Shown: in pieces, positions 34,453 through 42,178 of the stretch
Layout: the number at the start of each line of letters is the position of its first letter
Numbering within the stretch: the stretch's first letter is position 1
Assembly: GCA_964563855.1 (NCBI GenBank)
Contig: CAZLYU010000015.1
Coordinates: 1 to 64,000, forward strand
Source of the DNA: JAFGRR01 sp964563855
GTDB lineage: Bacteria > Planctomycetota > Phycisphaerae > UBA1845 > Fen-1342
Length of the DNA stretch: 64,000 nt
Direction: 5' to 3'
Notes under the pieces: generated by a model
What the model was told of the DNA's origin: nothing
The model's database searches: none
Seen by the model: the letters and a program-made list of their open reading frames with translations, nothing else
Translations under genes and position numbers: made by a program

Positions 34453-35529
34453 ATGCTTCGACTTCACGTCACCTGCCTCTGCTCGCTGCTGCTGCTGGCT
34501 AACGTCGGCGTGGCACAGCCGGTTGCCGACCCGAACGCCGTGACCGATCCCAACGCAGTCGTCGCCGAGCCAACGCCCGCAAACGGGCGACAGCCGCTCG
34601 TCGCGATCGCGATTGAAGTGAACGGCGACGTCTCGTTTGCACCGCTCGATCCCAACGGTGCGGTCGGGGAGTTCGCCCCGCTCGAGGTCGATCAGGAACT
34701 CAGCGAGCTGACCGTGGTGCGCACCGGGGTGCTCTCGTCCGCCAAATTCCAGTTTGGGCGCGAAGAACCCTACTCGGCGGCGGTCCTCGATTCGGCGAGC
34801 GAACTGACGCTCAGCGAGATCAACAAGGACAACACGTCGAAGCGCGTCCGACTGGGCCTGAGTTACGGCCAGGTGCGGGCCGGCGTTGCAGAGGGGGGCT
34901 TGCAGTCGGATTTCACGATCGACAGCCCGATTGCGTCGCTCTCGAAGGAGGGCACGTGGGACTTTTATATGTCCTATGAGCAGTACACGCAGCGCTTTGA
35001 AATCGGGTTGCTCGAGTTCGGCCTCGTGAAGGCGCTCAACCGGGCGACCGGTCAGTCCCGCCGGGTGCTTCCGCAGCAGTACGTCACCAACACGCTGCGC
35101 CTGTGGCTGGATCAAGCGGATCGCCGCAGCGCGGTGGCGATCAACGACATGCTTGGCCAGAGCGACATCGAAATCGCGTACAACCGGCTGCAGAACGACG
35201 GACTGGGCGTCATCGAACCCGGGTCGGGCCGCGTGACGCAGCTTCAGCTGAACAACCCCACGGCGCAAGGCCTCTTCGCTGACACGATTCGCAACAGCAT
35301 TGGCGGTCCGCTGCCGATCGGCGGGGGACCGGTCATCCCGCCGAACGTGATCACCCCGCCCGCGATCCGACGCCCTGAGGGGTTCTTCGGAACGGGCCGC
35401 GGCGACGATCTCGTAAACGTGTTGATCTCGGCGGACAGCGAACTGGCGGGCCGCGGTTTCGCGCAACCCGGCCGCTATCTTTTCCGACGTTCGGCATTGC
35501 AAAACTGGATGCACAAACACGGACGCTGA
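34453..35529 (+). CDS. Secreted FecR-domain-like protein
   Basis: A 358-residue protein with a signal peptide (hydrophobic about 5-21, cleavage near GVAQ). A low-complexity stretch of DPNAV repeats follows, then a beta-rich region with FecR-like features (VDQELSELTVVRTG..AKFQFG and LGLSYGQVRAGV..SDFTIDSPIASLS..GTWDFYM). FecR domains sense or bind in the periplasm, often with an extracytoplasmic sigma factor, but no sigma gene or FecR transmembrane helix is seen here. The C-terminal ~90 residues are Pro/Gly-rich. GAGGA lies 8 nt before the start. Function unknown; possibly a surface or structural protein. Confidence 0.65.
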   Translation: MLRLHVTCLCSLLLLANVGVAQPVADPNAVTDPNAVVAEPTPANGRQPLVAIAIEVNGDVSFAPLDPNGAVGEFAPLEVDQELSELTVVRTGVLSSAKFQFGREEPYSAAVLDSASELTLSEINKDNTSKRVRLGLSYGQVRAGVAEGGLQSDFTIDSPIASLSKEGTWDFYMSYEQYTQRFEIGLLEFGLVKALNRATGQSRRVLPQQYVTNTLRLWLDQADRRSAVAINDMLGQSDIEIAYNRLQNDGLGVIEPGSGRVTQLQLNNPTAQGLFADTIRNSIGGPLPIGGGPVIPPNVITPPAIRRPEGFFGTGRGDDLVNVLISADSELAGRGFAQPGRYLFRRSALQNWMHKHGR

Positions 35530-35576
35530 TCACACGCGTCGTCCAATAGCCGTCGGTCGCGGCTTTCCCCTACATT

Positions 35577-36644
35577 ATGCCGATGCGAAGCCTGCTCCTT
35601 CATATCGGCTCTCTCTGGTACGCGGCGGTCTTGCTCGTGTTGTGGGCCATTACCAGTGGCGCCGCGACGGCGTTTGAGGCGCTGCATTCCGCTGAGCGGA
35701 CGCTCGCGCTGTTTTACGGCGCGTGGTGGTTTACCGCGCTGCTGGTCCTTATCAGCGTAAACACGTTGGCGTCGCTGATTACGCGGTGGCCCTATTCGCG
35801 TAAGCAGCTCGGCTACGTCGTGACGCACCTCTCGCTCATCGTCGTCTTCGCGGGCGCGTGGGTGACGCGCAATTTCTCGATTGACGGCGTCATCAACGTC
35901 GGTGAAGGCGACGTCGTGACCGAGATGCAATTGCGCGGATCATTCGATCTCGTGCTTCGCGACGCCCGCAACCCCGACCGCTTTAGCGCGTTCACGCTGC
36001 CGGCGGACGTCGCGAACAGCCTGAACACCGTGACCGAGCCGTCGCTCCCGACGCTCACGCTCGACGGCGTACGCGTGATGGTTGCCGCTCACTTTGCGGA
36101 TGCGACGGTGGATGAAAGCGGCAACATCAATCCCGTTTCGCCGCCACGCCGCCGCGACCGGCAACCCGTTTTGGCTTTGCAGATCGAACAGGGCGACGGG
36201 CGTCGATCGATCGCGCTGCAGCGCTACTTTCTGTGGCGCGAACGACTCGGCGGCCGAGCCTACGAAGTCATCTATCAGCCGACGCCTTATCCGCTGGACT
36301 TCGCGGTGCGACTCGACGACTTCGAGATGCGCCACTATCCCGGCGGTACGTCGCCGCGCTCCTTTAGCAGCGATCTCACGATCGCGCGGCCCGGCGACGA
36401 ATCGTTCACCGCGACGGTCAGCATGAATCGACCGCTGGCGTACGCCGGATTCGACTTTTTCCAATCGCAGTACGCAGTGCGCGAAGGGCGCGAGTTCAGT
36501 ACGCTCACGCTGTCGCACGATCCGGGTCGGGTGATCGCTTACACCGGCTACATTGGCTTGATGACCGGCATGCTGCTCGTGTTCGTGGAACGTCTCCGCG
36601 CTCAGCGGATTCGCTCGGCGGCGGGGACGGCGGCGTCGCGGTAG
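35577..36644 (+). CDS. resB: ResB-like cytochrome c biogenesis protein
   Basis: A 355-residue membrane protein with three N-terminal TMs (about 11-33, 46-67 and 82-100). A ~200-residue extracytoplasmic domain follows, including the conserved NRPLAYAGFDFFQSQY element, and then one C-terminal TM (about 318-338). This is the ResB/Ccs1 layout of the system II heme delivery and cytochrome c maturation pathway. Its usual partner CcsA/ResC is not adjacent. Two in-frame ATGs (35577 and 35583) compete; a TACATT abuts the first, see findings. Confidence 0.83.
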   Translation: MPMRSLLLHIGSLWYAAVLLVLWAITSGAATAFEALHSAERTLALFYGAWWFTALLVLISVNTLASLITRWPYSRKQLGYVVTHLSLIVVFAGAWVTRNFSIDGVINVGEGDVVTEMQLRGSFDLVLRDARNPDRFSAFTLPADVANSLNTVTEPSLPTLTLDGVRVMVAAHFADATVDESGNINPVSPPRRRDRQPVLALQIEQGDGRRSIALQRYFLWRERLGGRAYEVIYQPTPYPLDFAVRLDDFEMRHYPGGTSPRSFSSDLTIARPGDESFTATVSMNRPLAYAGFDFFQSQYAVREGREFSTLTLSHDPGRVIAYTGYIGLMTGMLLVFVERLRAQRIRSAAGTAASR

Positions 36645-36686
36645 TCCAGTCTTGTGCGTACGGCTCACACCGGCCTAGTCAAGCAG

Positions 36687-36731
36687 AGGCGCCAAACGTC
36701 GTCGCTTTGGGGATACGACGCCGGGTCGCCT
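36687..36731. terminator. Imperfect nested hairpin between convergent genes
   Basis: AGGCG pairs with CGCCT, and CGTCGT (36697-36702) with ACGACG (36715-36720), inside the gap between resB and the convergent 36735 gene. No T-tract follows, so a terminator role is tentative. Confidence 0.3.
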
Positions 36732-36734
36732 CCA

Positions 36735-39077
36735 CTACTCGCTTTCGGGTAAGTCGGCGAGCAATGCGCGAATTCGTGACAACTCGCGATCGCTCAGTCG
36801 CGTGGCGTCTTGCGGTTCGCGGGCCTCGTTGATCACAAGCGCGGCAGTCAGGTGTTCGCGGGCAGGCGTCACTGCCGAAGTGTCATTGGTTTCGCTCCAC
36901 AGTTGATGTTGCGCGGCGCCGGCTTCAATCCGCAGGCGGACGTCCGTCGGGCTGCGCCGCGCGGCCGCCGACCAGTCGCGGGCCGCCTTGGCGAGGGCGG
37001 CGTCGGCGGCTGCGAGATCGGGCCGCGCGAGTGCGAGACGCGCCCTGGCCTGGGCGGCGCGCCCCGCGAGTCGCAGGGTCGCCGACGCATCGGGTTCTCG
37101 CCGCAGCGCGGTTGCGATGGCTCCCTCCGCAGCCCCGAGCAAGTCTGTCTGCACGTCGCGCGGCGCGCTCGGGTCGTTGACGAACGCCAACAACCGGGCG
37201 GCGAAGTAGCGCGCCGGCCCGGCGTCGAGCGCGTCGGCGTCAATCGCCGCTTCTGACGCAGCCATCCAATCTCGCAACGCTTGCGGGCTGGTGATGCGCA
37301 CCAGTCGCTCATCGGCGGCGCGGCTCGCGCTCTCGCTACGCACGGTCGGTGCAACGACGAACCAGACGTGCATGACAGCGGCAAGCGCCAGCACGATCAC
37401 GAAGGGCGTCGCGTCGCGCCCCGCGCGCGGCGTGAGGAGCTGCGACCGTCCGCTGAGCGCGACCGCCGCGGCGATCACCGCCAATCCGCCGGTGGTCGAC
37501 AGGGCGAATCCGACGAGGCTATGCGTGAGCGCCGCCCCGACGGCCGCAAGGGCGCCGATTGCGAGCCAGCGCGCGTCGGCCGATTCGATCACCTGCCGCG
37601 TCAGCAGCCATGTCATGACGAACACCGCCAGGAACGGCGACGCGAACTCGACAATCCACAACAGCCCCAGTGCCGGTACGGTGTCGACGCCATGACGAAA
37701 CACGTCCGACTGCAAGAGCTGCAACAGCAGCAGGAGCAGGGGGGCGCCAACCATGACCACCAGCGGCGGATGGGTGTCGGCCGTCAATCGCAACGCCCCA
37801 TGGTGCTCGTCATCCGGTGAGCCCCGAGATGGACAACACACACCACGGACCGCGAGCGACACCCCGAGCAGCGCCAACGCGAGCACCGCGATGAGGCCGA
37901 ACACGCCGAGCTCGACCCATGCGGTCACCCAGAGATTGTGCGGACTCTTCACCGCTTCGGCGCTCTCTGGTGGTCGATGTTGCAGATAGACGGCATCGAA
38001 GTTCTCACGGCCAACACCCGTCCAGGGCGCCTCGGCGGCGCCCTGAGCCGCGGCCGACCAGTAGTACCAGCGAAACTGCAGCGTCTTGACCGGATATCCG
38101 TCGTTGAGCCAGCCGTAGGTCCAGCCCGCCGCGACCAGCAGCACATAGGCGCCGACGCCCAGCGCCAGCACCCATGCCGGGCGTCGCAGCAGCGGACGCG
38201 GCGCCAACCCGATCGCGGCAAACGCTGCGAGACCGGCAAGCAACGCGACGTATCCGCCTAGGCTGCCAGTCAGCGAAAGGGCGGTTTGGCACACGGCGAT
38301 GACCACCAACATGAGCACCGCGAGCGCCGCCAGGCGCTGCCGCTGCGGATCGTCTGGCGCCGCGCGACGCCAACGCGCGACCGCCGCCGACATCACGCCC
38401 AGCGCGAGCAGGGTCCACATGTTCAAGACGCTGGCAGTCACGTTGGGGTGGCCGAGAAACCCCGAGGCTTCGCCAGCCAGCAGCCGCCGCTCGAAGTTCA
38501 TCAGCAACGGGTCGTTCGGGTCATACCCGCTGCGCACGAGTTGCTCTTTCTGAAGGCGCCACTCCTCTTGCGTTGCGGCGGCGTTAATCCAGGTTTGCGT
38601 GAAGCAGGCCGCGGCGGTGGCGGCTGCACCCGCGAGCGCCATCGAGACAACCAAACGACGCCAACCAGGGGCGGCGCGCAGCAGGGCGGTCAGCCCGCCG
38701 ACAGCCAGTACGCTGACGATGAAGCTCGCGCCCGCATTCAGCGCGACGCGCTGCGCCGCGGCGAACACGGTCGACGCGATCACGGCGGCCGTCAGCAGCG
38801 CGACCCCGCCGCCGAACCACGCCCAACCGGCGCCACGCGCGAAGCGCACCAGCAGCCAACCGGCTGCGATCAGCGTCACCAGATCGAGCAACATGGTCGG
38901 GCCGGCCGAAGCGACCGGTTGCCCGGTGGCGGCCATCAAAAAGCCGACTTCGGTGCGTTGGAAGGCGTCAGCGATCAGCGGCCGCAGCGCGAGCAAGGTT
39001 GTCAGCAGGGTCCCCGTCAGAACATCACCGACGCCGAGCGGAATGGCGCTTTCTGCGGAGCGGCGGCGCGTGGTCAT
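36735..39077 (-). CDS. O-antigen ligase/polymerase-like membrane protein with TPR-like tail
   Basis: A 780-residue protein. About a dozen TMs lie between residues 10 and 560. The central extracytoplasmic loop carries the Wzy_C/WaaL-type pattern (WTGVGRENFDAVYL then SPHNLWVTAWVELGVFG), with the conserved His in PHN. The C-terminal ~200 residues are soluble, Ala/Arg-rich helices that read as degenerate TPR repeats (ARLALARPDLAAADAALAKAARDW). Such enzymes join or polymerise lipid-linked glycans outside the membrane. It overlaps the WecA-family gene by 4 bases, which supports a surface-polysaccharide role. Confidence 0.8.
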   Translation of the reverse strand: MTTRRRSAESAIPLGVGDVLTGTLLTTLLALRPLIADAFQRTEVGFLMAATGQPVASAGPTMLLDLVTLIAAGWLLVRFARGAGWAWFGGGVALLTAAVIASTVFAAAQRVALNAGASFIVSVLAVGGLTALLRAAPGWRRLVVSMALAGAAATAAACFTQTWINAAATQEEWRLQKEQLVRSGYDPNDPLLMNFERRLLAGEASGFLGHPNVTASVLNMWTLLALGVMSAAVARWRRAAPDDPQRQRLAALAVLMLVVIAVCQTALSLTGSLGGYVALLAGLAAFAAIGLAPRPLLRRPAWVLALGVGAYVLLVAAGWTYGWLNDGYPVKTLQFRWYYWSAAAQGAAEAPWTGVGRENFDAVYLQHRPPESAEAVKSPHNLWVTAWVELGVFGLIAVLALALLGVSLAVRGVCCPSRGSPDDEHHGALRLTADTHPPLVVMVGAPLLLLLLQLLQSDVFRHGVDTVPALGLLWIVEFASPFLAVFVMTWLLTRQVIESADARWLAIGALAAVGAALTHSLVGFALSTTGGLAVIAAAVALSGRSQLLTPRAGRDATPFVIVLALAAVMHVWFVVAPTVRSESASRAADERLVRITSPQALRDWMAASEAAIDADALDAGPARYFAARLLAFVNDPSAPRDVQTDLLGAAEGAIATALRREPDASATLRLAGRAAQARARLALARPDLAAADAALAKAARDWSAAARRSPTDVRLRIEAGAAQHQLWSETNDTSAVTPAREHLTAALVINEAREPQDATRLSDRELSRIRALLADLPESE

Positions 39078-40177
39078 GGCGTTCGCTGCACCGGCGATTC
39101 GAGAATGGCGATGATGCCCAGCACGCTGAATGTGAGCCCGAGCACAACGAGCGTTTCGCCGAGCGTTGCGTCGACCAGGAATACGGCGCTGAGCCCGGTG
39201 GCGAGCGTGGCGAGGTAGATGGTGAGCACCGCCATGGGGCGCGACAGGCCGTGCTGAACGAGTCGGTGCGAGAAGTGCCGCTGGTCGCCTTGCATCGGAT
39301 GCCGCCCCTCACGCAGCCGAATGAACAGAACCGTAACGAAGTCGTAGAGCGGGGCGGCGAGGATGACCAGCGGCATCGCCAATGCGTACACCGACCGGCC
39401 GGCATCCGACTGGTAATAGGTCGTCATGATCGACACGAGCGCCAGCATGTAACCCACCAGCAGGCTGCCCGCGTCGCCCATGAAGATGCGCGCGGGTGGG
39501 AAGTTCCAGAACAGAAACCCGGCGATCGCACCCGCGCACAGCGCCGCGAACAGCGGCGCCAGCACCTGACCCGCCAGCACACCCACGCCGGACATGATCG
39601 CGAGACAAATCACCGCGACGCCGGCCGACAACCCATCCATGTTGTCGAGGAAGTTCATGGCGTTGATGATCACCACGATCCAGGCAACAGAGAGGATGAT
39701 CGACACGGTCGGGCCGGCGAACTCCGCCAGTCGCACCTCACCGACCGTTGTCGCCAATCCCGCCGCCGTCAGCATGACGAGCAGCTTGCGACGTGGTCCC
39801 AGCGGGCGGACGTCGTCGATCAGTCCGAGCACGTGCAGCAGCAACGCGCCGAGCAAGAGCGCGGCCGCGCGACCGCTCTCCTGCACCAGCCCGCCGACAT
39901 ACGGCGCGACTGTCGCGCCGAACCAGTCGGCGGCGCGGTCTTCACCGATAAGCACCGCGGTCAGAAGCACGACTGTTGCCGGCAATCCCACGGCGATGGC
40001 GATCGCGACGCCGCCGCCGTAGGGGGTGATGCGGGCGTGCGACTTGTGCGCGCCGGGCCGGTCAACAAAGCCGAGGCGGGTTGCGACCGGCATGACCGCC
40101 GCGGTCGCCGTGACAGCGAGCACGAACGCGAGGGCAGCCGTTCCGCTGAGCAGCCAGGCGACTTCGCTCGTGGTCAC
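39074..40177 (-). CDS. WecA/MraY-family undecaprenyl-phosphate sugar-1-phosphate transferase
   Basis: A 367-residue polytopic enzyme (about ten TMs) that moves a HexNAc-1-phosphate from UDP-sugar to undecaprenyl phosphate. Conserved cytoplasmic motifs are LGLIDDVRPL, NAMNFLDNMDGLSAG, FMGDAGSLLVGY and DQRHFSHRLV. The last is the HxxH-type loop of the WecA/TagO branch rather than MraY, so it likely primes a surface glycan. The GTG start overlaps the DUF4416 gene stop (GTGA), and its stop overlaps the next start (ATGA), giving a three-gene coupled set. Confidence 0.88.
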   Translation of the reverse strand: MTTSEVAWLLSGTAALAFVLAVTATAAVMPVATRLGFVDRPGAHKSHARITPYGGGVAIAIAVGLPATVVLLTAVLIGEDRAADWFGATVAPYVGGLVQESGRAAALLLGALLLHVLGLIDDVRPLGPRRKLLVMLTAAGLATTVGEVRLAEFAGPTVSIILSVAWIVVIINAMNFLDNMDGLSAGVAVICLAIMSGVGVLAGQVLAPLFAALCAGAIAGFLFWNFPPARIFMGDAGSLLVGYMLALVSIMTTYYQSDAGRSVYALAMPLVILAAPLYDFVTVLFIRLREGRHPMQGDQRHFSHRLVQHGLSRPMAVLTIYLATLATGLSAVFLVDATLGETLVVLGLTFSVLGIIAILESPVQRTP

Positions 40178-40788
40178 CCGGCGGCTCCTCCGGAGTGCGG
40201 ATCGGACGGCGCGTCTCGCAAGGCGTCGACATCTTCGGCGAGCGTCGCGAGGAAGACCTGGCGCTGCTCGCGATAGCGTTCGCGCACGCGTTCGAAGAAG
40301 ACGTGGTAGGGGGGCTCACGAAAGTCGGGATAGGTCCACGGCAGGATCTCCCATTTCTTCTCGATGTGGCGCAACGTGATTTCCGCGTAGACGCCCTGAT
40401 CGAGATAGACGCGGTGACTGACGCCTTTCGTCGACGCCAGCACCAATTGATCCAGCGTGAGATATCCGGGGTCGATGTTGATCGGGCGGGGAGCGTCGCT
40501 CAGCGTTTGTTCGGCGATGTAGGTCTCGAGCTGGTTCGTGGCGATCTTGGTCGCCGCGAGATGCTCGGGCTGAACGAGCGTCTCGAACGTGATGAAGCGG
40601 CGCTGCAGGTGTGGGCCCATCTCGTCGGCGTAGTAGTCGCTGTGCGTGAAGGGCCACGTGTCGCTTTCCATATCGACCGGGCCATAGCGTTTCGAGAGCA
40701 ACTGCCGCGCGCGTTGGAACAAATCGACGTCGGCGGCGAGCATCCCCACCAGCAGTTTGACTGGTCTTGCACGACGCACCACGCCCAT
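40174..40788 (-). CDS. DUF4416 family protein
   Basis: A 204-residue protein matching the DUF4416 pattern: PVKLLVGMLAAD at the start, ESDTWPFTHSDYYADEMG, LQRRFITFETLV, and ATKIATNQLE, followed by NIDPGYLTLDQLVLASTKG and HRVYL. The function of the family is unknown; members are common in planctomycetes, delta-proteobacteria and thermophiles. The start MGVVRR lacks a ribosome site, but a TATAGT lies just 6 bases before the ATG, which suggests a leaderless mRNA. It is coupled to the WecA-family gene by a 4-base overlap. Confidence 0.82.
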   Translation of the reverse strand: MGVVRRARPVKLLVGMLAADVDLFQRARQLLSKRYGPVDMESDTWPFTHSDYYADEMGPHLQRRFITFETLVQPEHLAATKIATNQLETYIAEQTLSDAPRPINIDPGYLTLDQLVLASTKGVSHRVYLDQGVYAEITLRHIEKKWEILPWTYPDFREPPYHVFFERVRERYREQRQVFLATLAEDVDALRDAPSDPHSGGAAG

Positions 40789-40794
40789 CCCGCG

Positions 40795-40800
40795 ACTATA
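40795..40800 (-). promoter_or_regulatory. -10 element (TATAGT) for a likely leaderless transcript
   Basis: TATAGT on the minus strand ends 6 bases before the A of the DUF4416 start codon, placing the expected transcription start at or next to the ATG. The -35 region (TAGCCG at 17 bases) is weak. Confidence 0.45.
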
Positions 40801-40894
40801 GCGAGGCGGACGCGGGGCGGCTACGATCCCGATCGGGCGGCGCGACCGACGCGACGGACACGCGGTTGGGCTACCCACCTGCCTTGTGGCGCGC

Positions 40895-42130
40895 ATGAAC
40901 CTGATTGTCTTCGAAGATCACGGCTGGCGCGATCTCTTGCCGCTCACCTGGCTGCGGCCCGCGTGGGAGCTGCGCTGCGGCTGCGACCGCCTCCTCGACA
41001 AGCTCTGTGCGGCATTCACGATCGAAGACGCCGAGCTGGCGCCACGATCCATCCTCAACGCACGCTTCGCCCGGCAGCGATCGGTCGACAACGACCAACC
41101 CGTCACGCTCGCCAACGGGCGCCTGTTCGCCACCCAGCCGCTGAGCGCTCCAGAACTGGGCGCCGCCTGGTTTGAAGAAGGGGGCGACCTGATCGCCGCG
41201 ACCGTGCAGCGCTCCGCCTGGCTAGGGATCCGCGACCAGCTCAGCACGACGAACTCGCCGGCATCCGCTCGAGACGCGATCGACGCCCTGACGCTGACCG
41301 CGACCGCGCCGCCCGCCGGCGTCAGGCTCGTGAAGTATGCATGGGAGCTACCCCTCGCGAATGACCGCGAACTACGTCGACAACTGCCAACAAGCGGCGC
41401 CTCGCAACATGGCGACGTCTCGGCCGCCGCCCACCTGCTCAACTCGGCCGCGATCACCGTGGACCCGGGCGCAACCGTGGCGCCCGGCGTGGTGCTCGAC
41501 GCGCGCGACGGACCGATCTTCATCGGCGCCGGCGCCGAGGTGCAGCCCAACGCGGTCGTCATCGGCCCCGCGTTCGTCGGCGCGCGCAGCATCATCCGAC
41601 CGCACGCAACCATTCGCGAAGGCGTCAGCATCGGCGAGCGCTGCAAGATCGGCGGCGAGCTCGAAGCCTCCATCGTGCATGGCTTCGCCAACAAACAACA
41701 CGACGGCTTCCTCGGACACAGCTACCTCTGCCCGTGGGTCAACTTCGGCGCCGGAACCATGACCAGCGATCTCAAGAACACCTACGGCGACGTACGCGTC
41801 ACGCTGCGCGGCGTCAGTGTGAACACCCGCAGCCAGTTCGTCGGCTCGCTCGTCGGCGATCACGTCAAGACCGCCATCGGAACGCGACTGCCGACCGGAT
41901 GTTTCGTTGGAGTGGCGGCGAACGTCCTTGTCTCGCGCACCGCGCCGAAGCAAATTCCATCGTTTACGTGGCTCACCGACGACGGCGCCGCAACATATGA
42001 CATCGACAAAGCGCTGGCGGTCGCCAACACCGTCATGCAGCGTCGCGATCAGCCGCTTACCGATGCAGACGTCGCGACGCTGCGCTGGGTCGCTGAGAAC
42101 GCTTCACAGATCGAGGCCGGCGACGCGTGA
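40895..42130 (+). CDS. Alternative GlmU: UDP-GlcNAc pyrophosphorylase/GlcN-1-P acetyltransferase-like
   Basis: A 411-residue protein of the bacteroidete/planctomycete-type GlmU family (TIGR03991-like). The N-terminal MNLIVFEDHGWRDLLPLTWLRP..LRCGCDRLLDKL pattern is that of the nucleotidyltransferase-like half, which lacks the classical GxGTRM loop. The C-terminal half (about 185-360) is a left-handed beta-helix of hexapeptide repeats (IFIGAGAEVQPNAVVIGPAFVGARS, VSIGERCKIGG). It contains NKQHDGFLGHSYLCPWVNFGAGT, where the conserved Asn/His-containing turn would serve acetyl transfer. It probably makes UDP-GlcNAc for envelope glycans. ATG 40895 is chosen over a GTG three codons earlier. Confidence 0.8.
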   Translation: MNLIVFEDHGWRDLLPLTWLRPAWELRCGCDRLLDKLCAAFTIEDAELAPRSILNARFARQRSVDNDQPVTLANGRLFATQPLSAPELGAAWFEEGGDLIAATVQRSAWLGIRDQLSTTNSPASARDAIDALTLTATAPPAGVRLVKYAWELPLANDRELRRQLPTSGASQHGDVSAAAHLLNSAAITVDPGATVAPGVVLDARDGPIFIGAGAEVQPNAVVIGPAFVGARSIIRPHATIREGVSIGERCKIGGELEASIVHGFANKQHDGFLGHSYLCPWVNFGAGTMTSDLKNTYGDVRVTLRGVSVNTRSQFVGSLVGDHVKTAIGTRLPTGCFVGVAANVLVSRTAPKQIPSFTWLTDDGAATYDIDKALAVANTVMQRRDQPLTDADVATLRWVAENASQIEAGDA

Positions 42131-42178
42131 CGTTTGGCCCCACGGTTCGCAATAGCTTACAGAAAGGACGTGTTGCGC

